Assembly: GCA_016744875.1 (NCBI GenBank)
Contig: JADGDL010000066.1
Span: 1-6,323 of the forward strand
Length of the DNA stretch: 6,323 nucleotides
Source of the DNA: Sulfurovum sp.
Lineage (GTDB): Bacteria; Campylobacterota; Campylobacteria; Campylobacterales; Sulfurovaceae
Direction of reading: 5' to 3'
Part shown: positions 1 through 5,151 of the stretch, piece after piece
Layout of the letters: the number at the start of each line of letters is the position of its first letter
Numbering within the stretch: position 1 is the stretch's first letter
Program-made: the position numbers and the translations under genes
Notes under the pieces: model-generated
Seen by the model: the letters and a program-made list of their open reading frames with translations, nothing else
What the model was told of the DNA's origin: nothing
Database searches by the model: none

Positions 1-163
1 GCATAGTACATACAAGTATTTAAGTCTGATAACAATAAAACTTCAACACAATTGATTTATATATAAAATAATATCTAATTAATATGTCCCTCTGCATTCT
101 TTAAAACAAACCTTGTAATTTAGTATAGAATGTAGTAGATTATAAAACCTCATAAAGTAACAT

Positions 164-239
164 ATTTTATAACGTTTCTCTCTGTAGCGACGTTTGCAGA
201 CCATAAATATGTACCCTCCCATAGAAAACGTTATAAAAT
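164..239. promoter_or_regulatory. Perfect 14-bp inverted repeat upstream of the small ORF
   Basis: Left arm ATTTTATAACGTTT (164-177) is exactly complementary, in inverted orientation, to AAACGTTATAAAAT (226-239), with 48 nt between them. Each arm contains an AACGTT or ACGTTT core, and a further ACGTTT sits at 190-195. The right arm covers TATAAA (232-237), a possible -10 box for the downstream ORF, with the start codon about 20 nt beyond. The arrangement fits a paired operator whose right half would block the promoter, or a long-loop stem in a leader RNA. The repeat is seen directly; the regulatory role is inferred. AT-richness makes part of the match cheap, but the shared AACGTTT core makes pure chance less likely. 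Confidence 0.45.
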
Positions 240-248
240 GTTCTATAT

Positions 249-253
249 AGGAG
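249..253 (+). promoter_or_regulatory. Ribosome binding site that sets the small ORF start
   Basis: AGGAG at 249-253 lies 5 nt before ATG 259 and 8 nt before the adjacent in-frame ATG 262. The earlier in-frame ATG at 238 lies upstream of this site and inside the inverted repeat, so it is unlikely to be used. This is the strongest Shine-Dalgarno match I noticed in the window and the main reason to take the short ORF seriously. Confidence 0.55.
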
Positions 254-258
254 ATTTT

Positions 259-438
259 ATGATGAAAACTATTAAAGAAAACATAAACTCCAAAGTGTTC
301 AATAAATCAATGATTTACACTCGAGGTAGAGAAGATCTGAGACAAATTATCTGGGATTATGATGTAGTAGAAAAGATAAAAAATCTTTTCTTTTTAAGTG
401 ATGTAGTGCCCAAAGGTAGGGCACTACAGAGGATTTAG
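259..438 (+). CDS. Small hypothetical protein, 59 aa
   Basis: I do not recognise this gene. From ATG 259 (or 262) it encodes 59 (58) residues, basic and partly helical, starting MMKTIKEN, with no signal peptide, membrane segment or metal motif. A central stretch around residues 20-40 (TRGREDLRQIIWDYD) looks like ordinary soluble protein. In its favour are a good AGGAG site and a possible -10 box at 232-237. Against it are its short length and the fact that its last third coincides with two inverted repeats (370-390 and 402-428). The final residues after about 50 could therefore be read-through into a terminator region. Its stop overlaps the stop of the convergent superoxide-reductase-like gene by a few bases. 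It could be a genuine small protein, a decayed gene end, or a fortuitous ORF over a small RNA. Confidence 0.4.
   Translation: MMKTIKENINSKVFNKSMIYTRGREDLRQIIWDYDVVEKIKNLFFLSDVVPKGRALQRI
370..395 (+). terminator. AT-rich hairpin with T run (candidate terminator)
   Basis: GAAAAGAT (370-377) and ATCTTTTC (383-390) form a perfect 8-bp stem with an A5 loop, followed directly by TTTTT on the + strand. The form fits a weak intrinsic terminator for transcripts from the left. It lies inside the 3' part of the small ORF, which is odd for a terminator of that same gene. The stem has only two G:C pairs, so efficiency would be low. Confidence 0.3.
402..428. terminator. 10-bp perfect hairpin between convergent gene ends
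   Basis: TGTAGTGCCC (402-411) pairs perfectly with GGGCACTACA (419-428) around a 7-nt loop; six of ten pairs are G:C. It starts 7 nt past the stop codon of the - strand superoxide-reductase-like gene, the place expected for its terminator, and also lies at the very end of the + strand ORF. No U-tract follows it immediately on either strand, so it may act as a transcript-end stabilising structure or a non-canonical terminator rather than a classic intrinsic one. Confidence 0.5.
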
Positions 439-818
439 TTTACTTCAACTAATTTTTCGGTACCTTCCCAGATACCGTGTTTTGTACAGTAACCATGTGC
501 AACAAGTTTAAGTTTTTTACCTGTTGGGATGATTGTAAATGTAGTTGTGTTGTGAGCTTTTGTGTTACCAAGTGTTCCTGGTACGTATGAAGCTTTTGCT
601 AGTTGTGTTTCACCATTAAAAAGAGTTACAGATTCGATGAAGTGATCAAAATCATCTGGGTGAGTGTATTCGTTACCCATTTTTACTGTTACTTCAAATG
701 GCTCACCAGCAGTTGCTGTATCTGCACAGTGGATAAATGGAGAGTGTCTGTCTATAAGGTCTTTCTTTGCTTCTCTATCTATTTCAGAGATGTCTACGTA
801 TTTGTTAATTTTTGGCAT
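435..818 (-). CDS. Class II superoxide-reductase-like protein (neelaredoxin/SORL family)
   Basis: 127 aa, the usual length of one-domain (1Fe) superoxide reductases, which reduce superoxide to peroxide at a mononuclear iron centre with four His and one Cys ligand. All five ligands can be placed: H25 (RHSPFI), H53 (THPDD), H59 (DHFI), C111 and H114 (YCTKHGIW). There is no N-terminal desulforedoxin domain and no signal peptide, so it is presumably cytoplasmic. One oddity is the segment before the first His, usually EKHVP with a ligand Glu and a catalytic Lys, which here reads DRHSP (D23, R24); reactivity may be altered. The start at 818 is supported by AAGGA about 7 nt upstream and by an extended -10 at 848-856. 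It lies 72 nt downstream of the barrel-protein gene on the same strand but has its own promoter. Family assignment is firm; the physiological substrate is inferred. Confidence 0.88.
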   Translation of the reverse strand: MPKINKYVDISEIDREAKKDLIDRHSPFIHCADTATAGEPFEVTVKMGNEYTHPDDFDHFIESVTLFNGETQLAKASYVPGTLGNTKAHNTTTFTIIPTGKKLKLVAHGYCTKHGIWEGTEKLVEVN

Positions 819-847
819 ATTATTTCCTTTTTTGTTTTGATGGTGAA

Positions 848-856
848 ATTATAGCA
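848..856 (-). promoter_or_regulatory. Extended -10 promoter of the superoxide-reductase-like gene
   Basis: On the - strand the sequence reads TGCTATAAT, a perfect TATAAT with the upstream TG of an extended -10. It lies about 30 nt before the start codon at 818 and leaves a short leader with AAGGA. No convincing -35 is visible; the region upstream is T-rich, as is common in Campylobacterota sigma-70 promoters. The gene is therefore probably transcribed on its own, independent of the gene behind it. Confidence 0.65.
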
Positions 857-890
857 CAAATAAATTTAAATAGGATAAATATTGTCTCAT

Positions 891-1913
891 TTAATTATAT
901 TTTCCAAAATAAAAGTCCAGTATAAGTCGTAATGAGTAACTTGGTGAGTAATCATGATCTTTATGAAAATTTACTGTTGGTCTCACTTCATAGTAAAACC
1001 ATTTACGCCAAATATTTTCCCTCCAGGTAACAGAAGTGACAAAGTTGTTTATACCAGTATAATCTTTATCGAATTCATAAAAATCATTATAGTGCGTATT
1101 ACCAAAAAATGACTGTCTAAGTCCAAATCCTGAGTTTTTTCTAAAGGTTGAGAAGTATTCAAAGCTTACTCCATAGTCTATACCCTCGATATGATTACCA
1201 GATTCTCTGTTAAGTTGAATTCTAAATAGTCTGTTATGATCAATATTTTTATCAAAATATATATTGGTCTCTGATTCTAAATGATATTTACTTGAATATT
1301 TAAAAGACTGTACCGGTTCTATGGTCCATGTATCAAATGTAAAAGGACGTCTAAACCTTACACGAACATAAGGTGATGAATTACGTATACCTAATGAAAA
1401 ATTTGATTTTATACCATAAATTCCTTCACGAAAATAACGTATACCAACACCACCATTAGAAGCGTCTGTTGACCTTACCTCACTATTAGTTCCTTGAACA
1501 TCTTGCAGGAAAAGCTGAAATTCTTTTTTACATCGGTTAAAAGGTATTTGGGCATTCAGTTTTAATTTAATTTTATTGTCTTCTCTGGAATATAAATAGT
1601 TTTTTATCCGTAAGCGTATATATGTATCTTCTGTTTCATTTATATATTTATTATCTTGAAAGAATGCATCTATATTTTGATTTTCAGTAACTTTTATGGG
1701 TCCAGGTACACACTCCACATTCTTTTCACTGTCAGAATTCAACCATTGACTTATACTTGTGTCCAAATATTCAGACAAATCTATGACACCTGTGGAAACA
1801 GTCTTGTAAGCTCTATCTACTGTTGTGTTATGTTCAGCTTTAAGTATAGAAGATGAGAATAGAAAAAAAGAAACGATAAATAGTGAAACTTTGTACCATA
1901 CACTATTTTGCAT
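891..1913 (-). CDS. Exported hypothetical protein, probable outer-membrane beta-barrel
   Basis: 340 aa from ATG 1913. That start is preferred because AAGGA lies 5 nt before it, while the adjacent ATG 1916 is only 2 nt away. The open frame runs further, to 2171, but that extension lacks a binding site and overlaps the divergent gene. A classic signal peptide follows (basic start, hydrophobic residues about 9-22, likely cleavage after ILKA at 26). A helical segment (about 30-62) precedes a region from about residue 97 to the end that is rich in alternating hydrophobic/polar strands with many Arg, Tyr and Phe (e.g. TYIRLRIKNY, PYVRVRFRRPF), ending in an aromatic strand LRLILDFYF near the C terminus. 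This is the pattern of an outer-membrane barrel. Two Cys (C68, C128) could form a disulfide. I know of similar unnamed barrel-like proteins in marine proteobacteria but no function; substrate and role cannot be inferred. Confidence 0.7.
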   Translation of the reverse strand: MQNSVWYKVSLFIVSFFLFSSSILKAEHNTTVDRAYKTVSTGVIDLSEYLDTSISQWLNSDSEKNVECVPGPIKVTENQNIDAFFQDNKYINETEDTYIRLRIKNYLYSREDNKIKLKLNAQIPFNRCKKEFQLFLQDVQGTNSEVRSTDASNGGVGIRYFREGIYGIKSNFSLGIRNSSPYVRVRFRRPFTFDTWTIEPVQSFKYSSKYHLESETNIYFDKNIDHNRLFRIQLNRESGNHIEGIDYGVSFEYFSTFRKNSGFGLRQSFFGNTHYNDFYEFDKDYTGINNFVTSVTWRENIWRKWFYYEVRPTVNFHKDHDYSPSYSLRLILDFYFGKYN

Positions 1914-1938
1914 CATTTTCCTTAAAAATATTGATATT

Positions 1939-1955
1939 AGTATACAGTAGTATAC
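1939..1955. promoter_or_regulatory. Tandem GTATAC palindromes, one helical turn apart, in the divergent promoter region
   Basis: AGTATAC occurs at 1939-1945 and again at 1949-1955, exactly 10 bp apart, and each copy contains the self-complementary GTATAC. On the - strand each copy also supplies TATACT, a fair -10 hexamer (rc of 1939-1944 and 1949-1954). The one nearer the gene has TTATCA 16 bp upstream as a possible -35 and lies about 25 nt before the barrel-protein start. The site could be two tandem -10 boxes, a two-site operator, or both. It lies in the 106-bp gap (1914-2019) shared with the divergent gene at 2020. Confidence 0.4.
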
Positions 1956-2019
1956 ATAAATGATAACAACTGATATAAAGTTTTTTTTGTTATATTTTAT
2001 AAAAAGATATAGGTAATCC

Positions 2020-2463
2020 ATGAATGATAGAACAAAAGAAATAATACAAATAGAGTCATTTTTAGATGATGTTGTTAAAAAAGTAAAAGAAGGAATAGAA
2101 TATCGTGATGCCATACAGTTATCAGCGGTCATTATCGGTGGAGAAATAGCACGACTCGTTTCACAATCCATAAATAAATATCAGGAAGCTACTTATGAAA
2201 AGACTGAACTTTTTCAACAAGAGAATGTAGATGAATGTGCTTTAGCCAGTATGGGTAAGTTATGGCATGATGAATCTTTTGATGGTTCTGATGAACAAAT
2301 GGCCTCATCACAAGAAGAAACTGTACTTGATTCACTCTACTTCATACTTAAGTATGCAAAGTCTCAAGATCCTCAAGAAGATGCTTTAAAGGCTAATGAT
2401 ACTGTCTGTGGTGACAAAGTGGCTAGAAAGAAACTTATAGAACAGGCTTTTAATGTTGAATAG
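2020..2463 (+). CDS. Hypothetical acidic helical protein, 147 aa
   Basis: I do not recognise this protein. It has no signal peptide or membrane segment and is predicted mostly helical, with amphipathic stretches at about 5-25, 28-60 and 100-115 and an acidic, low-complexity-like middle (about 70-102). Two cysteines (C73, C130) show no metal motif. The binding site is modest (AGG at 2011-2013, 6 nt before ATG). Its last 11 nt overlap the next gene, the exported SoxY-like protein, so the two are translationally coupled and probably act together. A cytoplasmic partner or export chaperone for the Tat-type substrate behind it is one possibility, but that rests only on position, and it does not look like a TorD-type chaperone. 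Confidence 0.7.
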   Translation: MNDRTKEIIQIESFLDDVVKKVKEGIEYRDAIQLSAVIIGGEIARLVSQSINKYQEATYEKTELFQQENVDECALASMGKLWHDESFDGSDEQMASSQEETVLDSLYFILKYAKSQDPQEDALKANDTVCGDKVARKKLIEQAFNVE

Positions 2464-2911
2464 ACGATTATTTCTCTTAAGTTTATGCTCTTTGTCTTCA
2501 CTCAGTGCATTGGACTTTCGTAAAACAAAGCCAGAAGCTTGGAAAAAAAGTACACTCAACGAAGCAGCCATAGCACTTTACGGTGAAAAAAAGTTTTCAA
2601 CCATTAGAAAAAGTACTAATGTGGAACTTATTGTACCCAAACATATAGTGCGAGATCAGTATAATATACCTGTAGGCATCAAGTCAAATATTATGGCTAA
2701 GTCTGTGGCTATCTTTCAAGATGCAAATCCAAAAGCTCTGGTGGCTGTATTTAACATATATGATAACAATCCTGTAGACTTTGAGATAAACATTAAAATG
2801 GAGTTTAAGGGAACACTATTCGCTGTAGTAGAAGGTGCTGACGATGAACTATACTACACTAGAGTATTTATTGATGTACTTTGTCTGCCTTGCGTGACTG
2901 GTACGGAGTAA
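2453..2911 (+). CDS. Exported SoxY-domain-like protein without the GGCGG tail
   Basis: 152 aa. The N terminus (NRRLFLL at 3-9, then a short hydrophobic run to about A19) resembles a short Tat signal like that of SoxY, the periplasmic carrier of thiosulfate oxidation; lacking an ideal S/T-RR-x-F-L-K it could also use Sec. Residues about 36-142 follow the SoxY domain pattern: ALYGEKKF, a strand ending IVPKHIV, NIPVGI, SVAIFQDANPKALVAVFNI, a final Tyr-rich strand. The match is by eye and moderate. True SoxY ends GGCGG, whose Cys carries the sulfur intermediates; here the end reads LCLPCVTGTE, with C144 and C147 forming a CxxC. No SoxZ partner, soxA, soxX or soxB is in the window. AGG 6 nt before ATG 2453, within the upstream gene, supports the start. 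It may be a diverged carrier or a thiol/metal-binding Ig-fold protein. Confidence 0.6.
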   Translation: MLNRRLFLLSLCSLSSLSALDFRKTKPEAWKKSTLNEAAIALYGEKKFSTIRKSTNVELIVPKHIVRDQYNIPVGIKSNIMAKSVAIFQDANPKALVAVFNIYDNNPVDFEINIKMEFKGTLFAVVEGADDELYYTRVFIDVLCLPCVTGTE

Positions 2912-2912
2912 A

Positions 2913-2929
2913 TTACTGTGTTACAGTAA
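2913..2929. terminator. Short hairpin at the convergent gene ends
   Basis: TTACTGT (2913-2919) and ACAGTAA (2923-2929) form a perfect 7-bp stem with a GTT loop. It begins 1 nt after the + strand SoxY-like stop codon and includes the - strand stop codon of the five-gene operon, so it overlaps the last codons of that operon. A T-rich stretch follows on the - strand only after a few bases. It is plausible as a minimal bidirectional terminator, but weak. Confidence 0.35.
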
Positions 2930-3674
2930 AAGGAGCTAAATCACTGGTATTGAGCTCTTTTCCTTCTTCACAACAATTTAGTACAGATTTTTCCGGATTT
3001 TCTAAAAAGTCATATCCTCTATAGATAGTATATATCCCGAATAGTATTACAATGATCGATGCCAGGTTCATCATTTTTTTTCTAAGTGAACCCTGATTAA
3101 GTAACTGTGTAAAGAAACCCAGACTAAACAGGGCAGGGATAGTACTCAAACCAAAGATGAACATGACAAGTGCACCCCACATAGGGCTACCTGTACTTGC
3201 AGCAGTTACAGCGAAGAAATAGACCAGACCACAGGGTAAAAGGCCATTAAGAAGCCCTAAAATGTAAAAACTATAGAGTGATTTTGAACGCAATACTTGG
3301 CGAAAAACATCTTGATACCACTTTGTTTGGGAAAAAGAGTGCTCCAGTTTTGTTAAAAACTCCAGCTTGCCCAAAAGAGACAATCCAGCCAATATCATAA
3401 AAACACCTGCAACGATGGTGAGTGCTGCTGTAGTGTAACCGTTAAACTGTGCAACACCTCCAATCGCTCCAAAAATTGCTCCAAGCATTACATAGGTGGT
3501 TATACGTCCAAAAGAATAAGCTAAGTGTGCAAAACTTTGCATGAGGTTTGACCACTTGTTATCGATCTTAGCAGAACTATAAGCGATAACAATCCCTCCA
3601 CACATACCGATACAATGACCAAATGCACCTAAAAAAGCAATACTGGCAATCGTCCATAAATCAATACTTTCCAT
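2913..3674 (-). CDS. TauE/SafE-annotated membrane protein, DsbD_2/UreH-like
   Basis: 253 aa, about six hydrophobic helices (roughly 7-30, 50-72, 80-102, 135-158, 165-190, 200-220). Helix 1 carries GHCIGMCGG (H20, C21, M24, C25) and helix 4 carries GLLPCGLVY (P147, C148), the two hallmark motifs of the UreH/DsbD_2 branch related to CcdA/DsbD transmembrane electron carriers. Such proteins are usually auto-named sulfite exporter TauE/SafE, but the motifs point to thiol/electron or metal (Cu, Ni) handling at the inner membrane. A hydrophilic tail after about 225 holds a CC pair (C234, C235). It is the last gene of the operon. Its ATG overlaps the stop of the NosL-like gene by one base (TAATG), so its translation is likely coupled. 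Fold family is well supported; substrate is inferred. Confidence 0.8.
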   Translation of the reverse strand: MESIDLWTIASIAFLGAFGHCIGMCGGIVIAYSSAKIDNKWSNLMQSFAHLAYSFGRITTYVMLGAIFGAIGGVAQFNGYTTAALTIVAGVFMILAGLSLLGKLEFLTKLEHSFSQTKWYQDVFRQVLRSKSLYSFYILGLLNGLLPCGLVYFFAVTAASTGSPMWGALVMFIFGLSTIPALFSLGFFTQLLNQGSLRKKMMNLASIIVILFGIYTIYRGYDFLENPEKSVLNCCEEGKELNTSDLAPFTVTQ

Positions 3675-4177
3675 TATTTACCCAATAACATTTTTCTTAT
3701 TTTAGGATTACCTAAATGTTCCCCTCTTAATACATGTAAAGACATTGTCGTAAAGTCTATAGTTTCTTCTGTTTGATGTTCTCGTGCACCAAAGCCATAA
3801 TGCATTGCTGTTTTATCAGCTCTACCGTACCAAGCTTTTCGTGCATCTATCCATTTTTTTGTGTCGATACTATGTATCCACAGTTTCGCTGTCTCTTTAA
3901 AAGGTTTGTCTTGAAGCCATAAAACCATACAGGCAGGGTCATCAAAAAACCATGTATTGCCATCGGGAGAGACCACCTGTGTACTGTTTCTTTGATCGAT
4001 GATAAGCATTTTACAATATGAATCATTTGTGAAGTTGACTTTAAGTGGTAAAGCTTTCAACTCAGTATTGCCCTTTACAATAGTAACGGGTTGATTATTT
4101 TTTGCCATAGAGACAAAAATAACAGCAGTAATGCCTAATATCAAAAAGATAATAATAAGGGGTAATAATTTCTTCAT
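3674..4177 (-). CDS. Membrane-anchored NosL-like copper-binding protein
   Basis: 167 aa from ATG 4177. This start begins with a typical MKKLLPLIII anchor and lies 1 nt past the stop of the upstream gene; an in-frame ATG at 4195 would add six residues but has no binding site. One N-terminal helix (about 4-23) leads to a periplasmic domain. NosL-family marks appear in order: C55-x-M57 (SYCKM, matching the CxMCGM region), DG then FDDPACMVLWL (78-88), WIDARKAWYG (109-118), and HYGFGA (126-131). NosL is a Cu(I) chaperone for nitrous oxide reductase and related systems. Here the usual lipobox Cys is replaced by a helix anchor. No nosZ, nosD or nosY is in view, and the partner transporter is of FtsX type rather than NosFY, so copper delivery to some other periplasmic enzyme is possible. 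The family call rests on motif recognition. Confidence 0.7.
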   Translation of the reverse strand: MKKLLPLIIIFLILGITAVIFVSMAKNNQPVTIVKGNTELKALPLKVNFTNDSYCKMLIIDQRNSTQVVSPDGNTWFFDDPACMVLWLQDKPFKETAKLWIHSIDTKKWIDARKAWYGRADKTAMHYGFGAREHQTEETIDFTTMSLHVLRGEHLGNPKIRKMLLGK

Positions 4178-4178
4178 A

Positions 4179-5147
4179 TTATAAAAGAACTCCATTTTTC
4201 AGATAATAAATAGCTACATATGACGTGCATAGTAGCACAAAAAAGCTAAGTAAATAACTAACAGTTTTTTGTGATCCTGCATGGGAACATTTTAACCAAA
4301 GGGTAACTATAGCGTTGGAAAGCCCCATATATGTACCTACAAACAGAGATATCCATAAGAGGTAGCCTATATAGATATATTCTGCTTGAAGCATACAGAA
4401 TGGACATTTATGTGTTGGAAGTTGATAGATATACGTACCAAAGAAATAGACAACAGCATAGTAGGCAATGTATACAAAAAGAATATTTGATACTATATAG
4501 AGTAGTGTTTGCTTTGTTTTTAGTGTAAGTAGTACCAAACTGTACAGGAGATAAAACAGAACCAGCAAGAGTGGGATACTCAATCCAAAGGGCAGAGGGT
4601 TAGCTCCTTCAAGTTGACCAAAAAGAGCAGAACAACAGCTTACTGGCAAGTGTGTATTGATGTTAGAAAAATACTTAAAATCTAGTACAAGTTCTATGAC
4701 TACTAGAAAAAAGATAAAAGAAAAGATCCATGATTTATTTTTGAACCATTGATGATTCTTGGTTCGCATATCATAAGCATTTACATAGAACCATAACGTT
4801 AAAAAAAAGAGAATGAGAAGTTTTAATATTAATAAGTATGATCCATACTCATTGGCAGATATGACACCTGCACCACACATGGCCCCTGGTACCAATAAAG
4901 ACAAAGCATCAATACTGAAAATAAAATATATGATCATTACAAACTTCATTGAAAAGATAAAAAAGAGTATTGTAGTCACTAAGTAGGCTTGTTTTTCTAA
5001 AGAAAACTGAAGTGGTGTAAAATGCTCAAAATCCCATTTAATAAGTACCTTTAAGGAAACGATAAATGCCACAAAAAGTAAAATGAAGAGTGTTGACTCA
5101 CTTAAGAGATAAACAATAACCTGATTTGAAAGTAGTACTTCATTCAT
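4179..5147 (-). CDS. Eight-helix membrane protein with periplasmic Cys loops, function unknown
   Basis: 322 aa, about eight helices (roughly 12-36, 55-82, 103-124, 139-160, 188-210, 214-238, 256-278, 296-316). The loops after helices 1, 3, 5 and 7 are Lys/Arg-rich (e.g. MRTKNHQWFKNK), hence cytoplasmic, which places the loops after helices 2, 4 and 6 in the periplasm. Each of these holds cysteines beside Met or His: AMCGAG (C91), THLPVSCC (H166, C171, C172) and THKCPFCM (H246, C248, C251, M252). CPFC is a thioredoxin/DsbB-like CxxC; the others are suited to Cu(I) or disulfide exchange. I do not recognise a named family; it resembles DsbB/VKOR enzymes only in having CxxC at a membrane surface. 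It starts 4 nt after the ATPase stop, without a clear binding site, so is translationally coupled. It is probably the membrane partner of the ABC transporter or NosL-like protein. Confidence 0.75.
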   Translation of the reverse strand: MNEVLLSNQVIVYLLSESTLFILLFVAFIVSLKVLIKWDFEHFTPLQFSLEKQAYLVTTILFFIFSMKFVMIIYFIFSIDALSLLVPGAMCGAGVISANEYGSYLLILKLLILFFLTLWFYVNAYDMRTKNHQWFKNKSWIFSFIFFLVVIELVLDFKYFSNINTHLPVSCCSALFGQLEGANPLPFGLSIPLLLVLFYLLYSLVLLTLKTKQTLLYIVSNILFVYIAYYAVVYFFGTYIYQLPTHKCPFCMLQAEYIYIGYLLWISLFVGTYMGLSNAIVTLWLKCSHAGSQKTVSYLLSFFVLLCTSYVAIYYLKNGVLL

Positions 5148-5151
5148 AGTG

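Noticed and set aside
2..55. Possible tail of a gene entering from the left on the + strand
   Set aside because: Only about 17 codons before a stop, low complexity and no recognisable residues; every frame at the left edge closes quickly.
46..96. Short - strand ORF beginning at ATG 96
   Set aside because: About 25 residues, AT-driven composition, only a weak AAAGA upstream; cannot be supported.
95..132. CATTCT / AGAATG 6-bp inverted repeat
   Set aside because: Too short and AT-rich to stand out from chance in this background.
238..258. Earlier ATG 238 as start of the small ORF
   Set aside because: No binding site precedes it and it sits within the inverted repeat and possible -10 box; AGGAG at 249-253 points to 259/262.
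603..854. Open frame on the + strand opposite the superoxide-reductase-like gene
   Set aside because: Antisense shadow of a gene with intact iron ligands; its product is a Cys/Phe/Val-rich string without family features and runs through the real promoter.
1656..1856. Open frame on the + strand inside the barrel-protein gene
   Set aside because: Antisense shadow with no convincing ribosome binding site.
1914..2171. N-terminal extension of the barrel-protein frame on the - strand
   Set aside because: It lacks a ribosome binding site, would bury the signal peptide at residue 86 and overlaps the divergent gene starting at 2020; ATG 1913 with AAGGA is far better.
2386..2571. Open frame on the - strand across the overlap of the two + strand genes
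   Set aside because: Antisense to two overlapping genes, with no promoter or binding site.
435..2911. Idea that the SORL protein replaces SoxZ as partner of the SoxY-like protein
   Set aside because: Both may have Ig-like sandwiches, but SORL has no export signal while the SoxY-like protein is exported, and they are transcribed from separate promoters on opposite strands.
4331..4528. Open frame on the + strand inside the eight-helix protein gene
   Set aside because: Antisense shadow within a tight operon.
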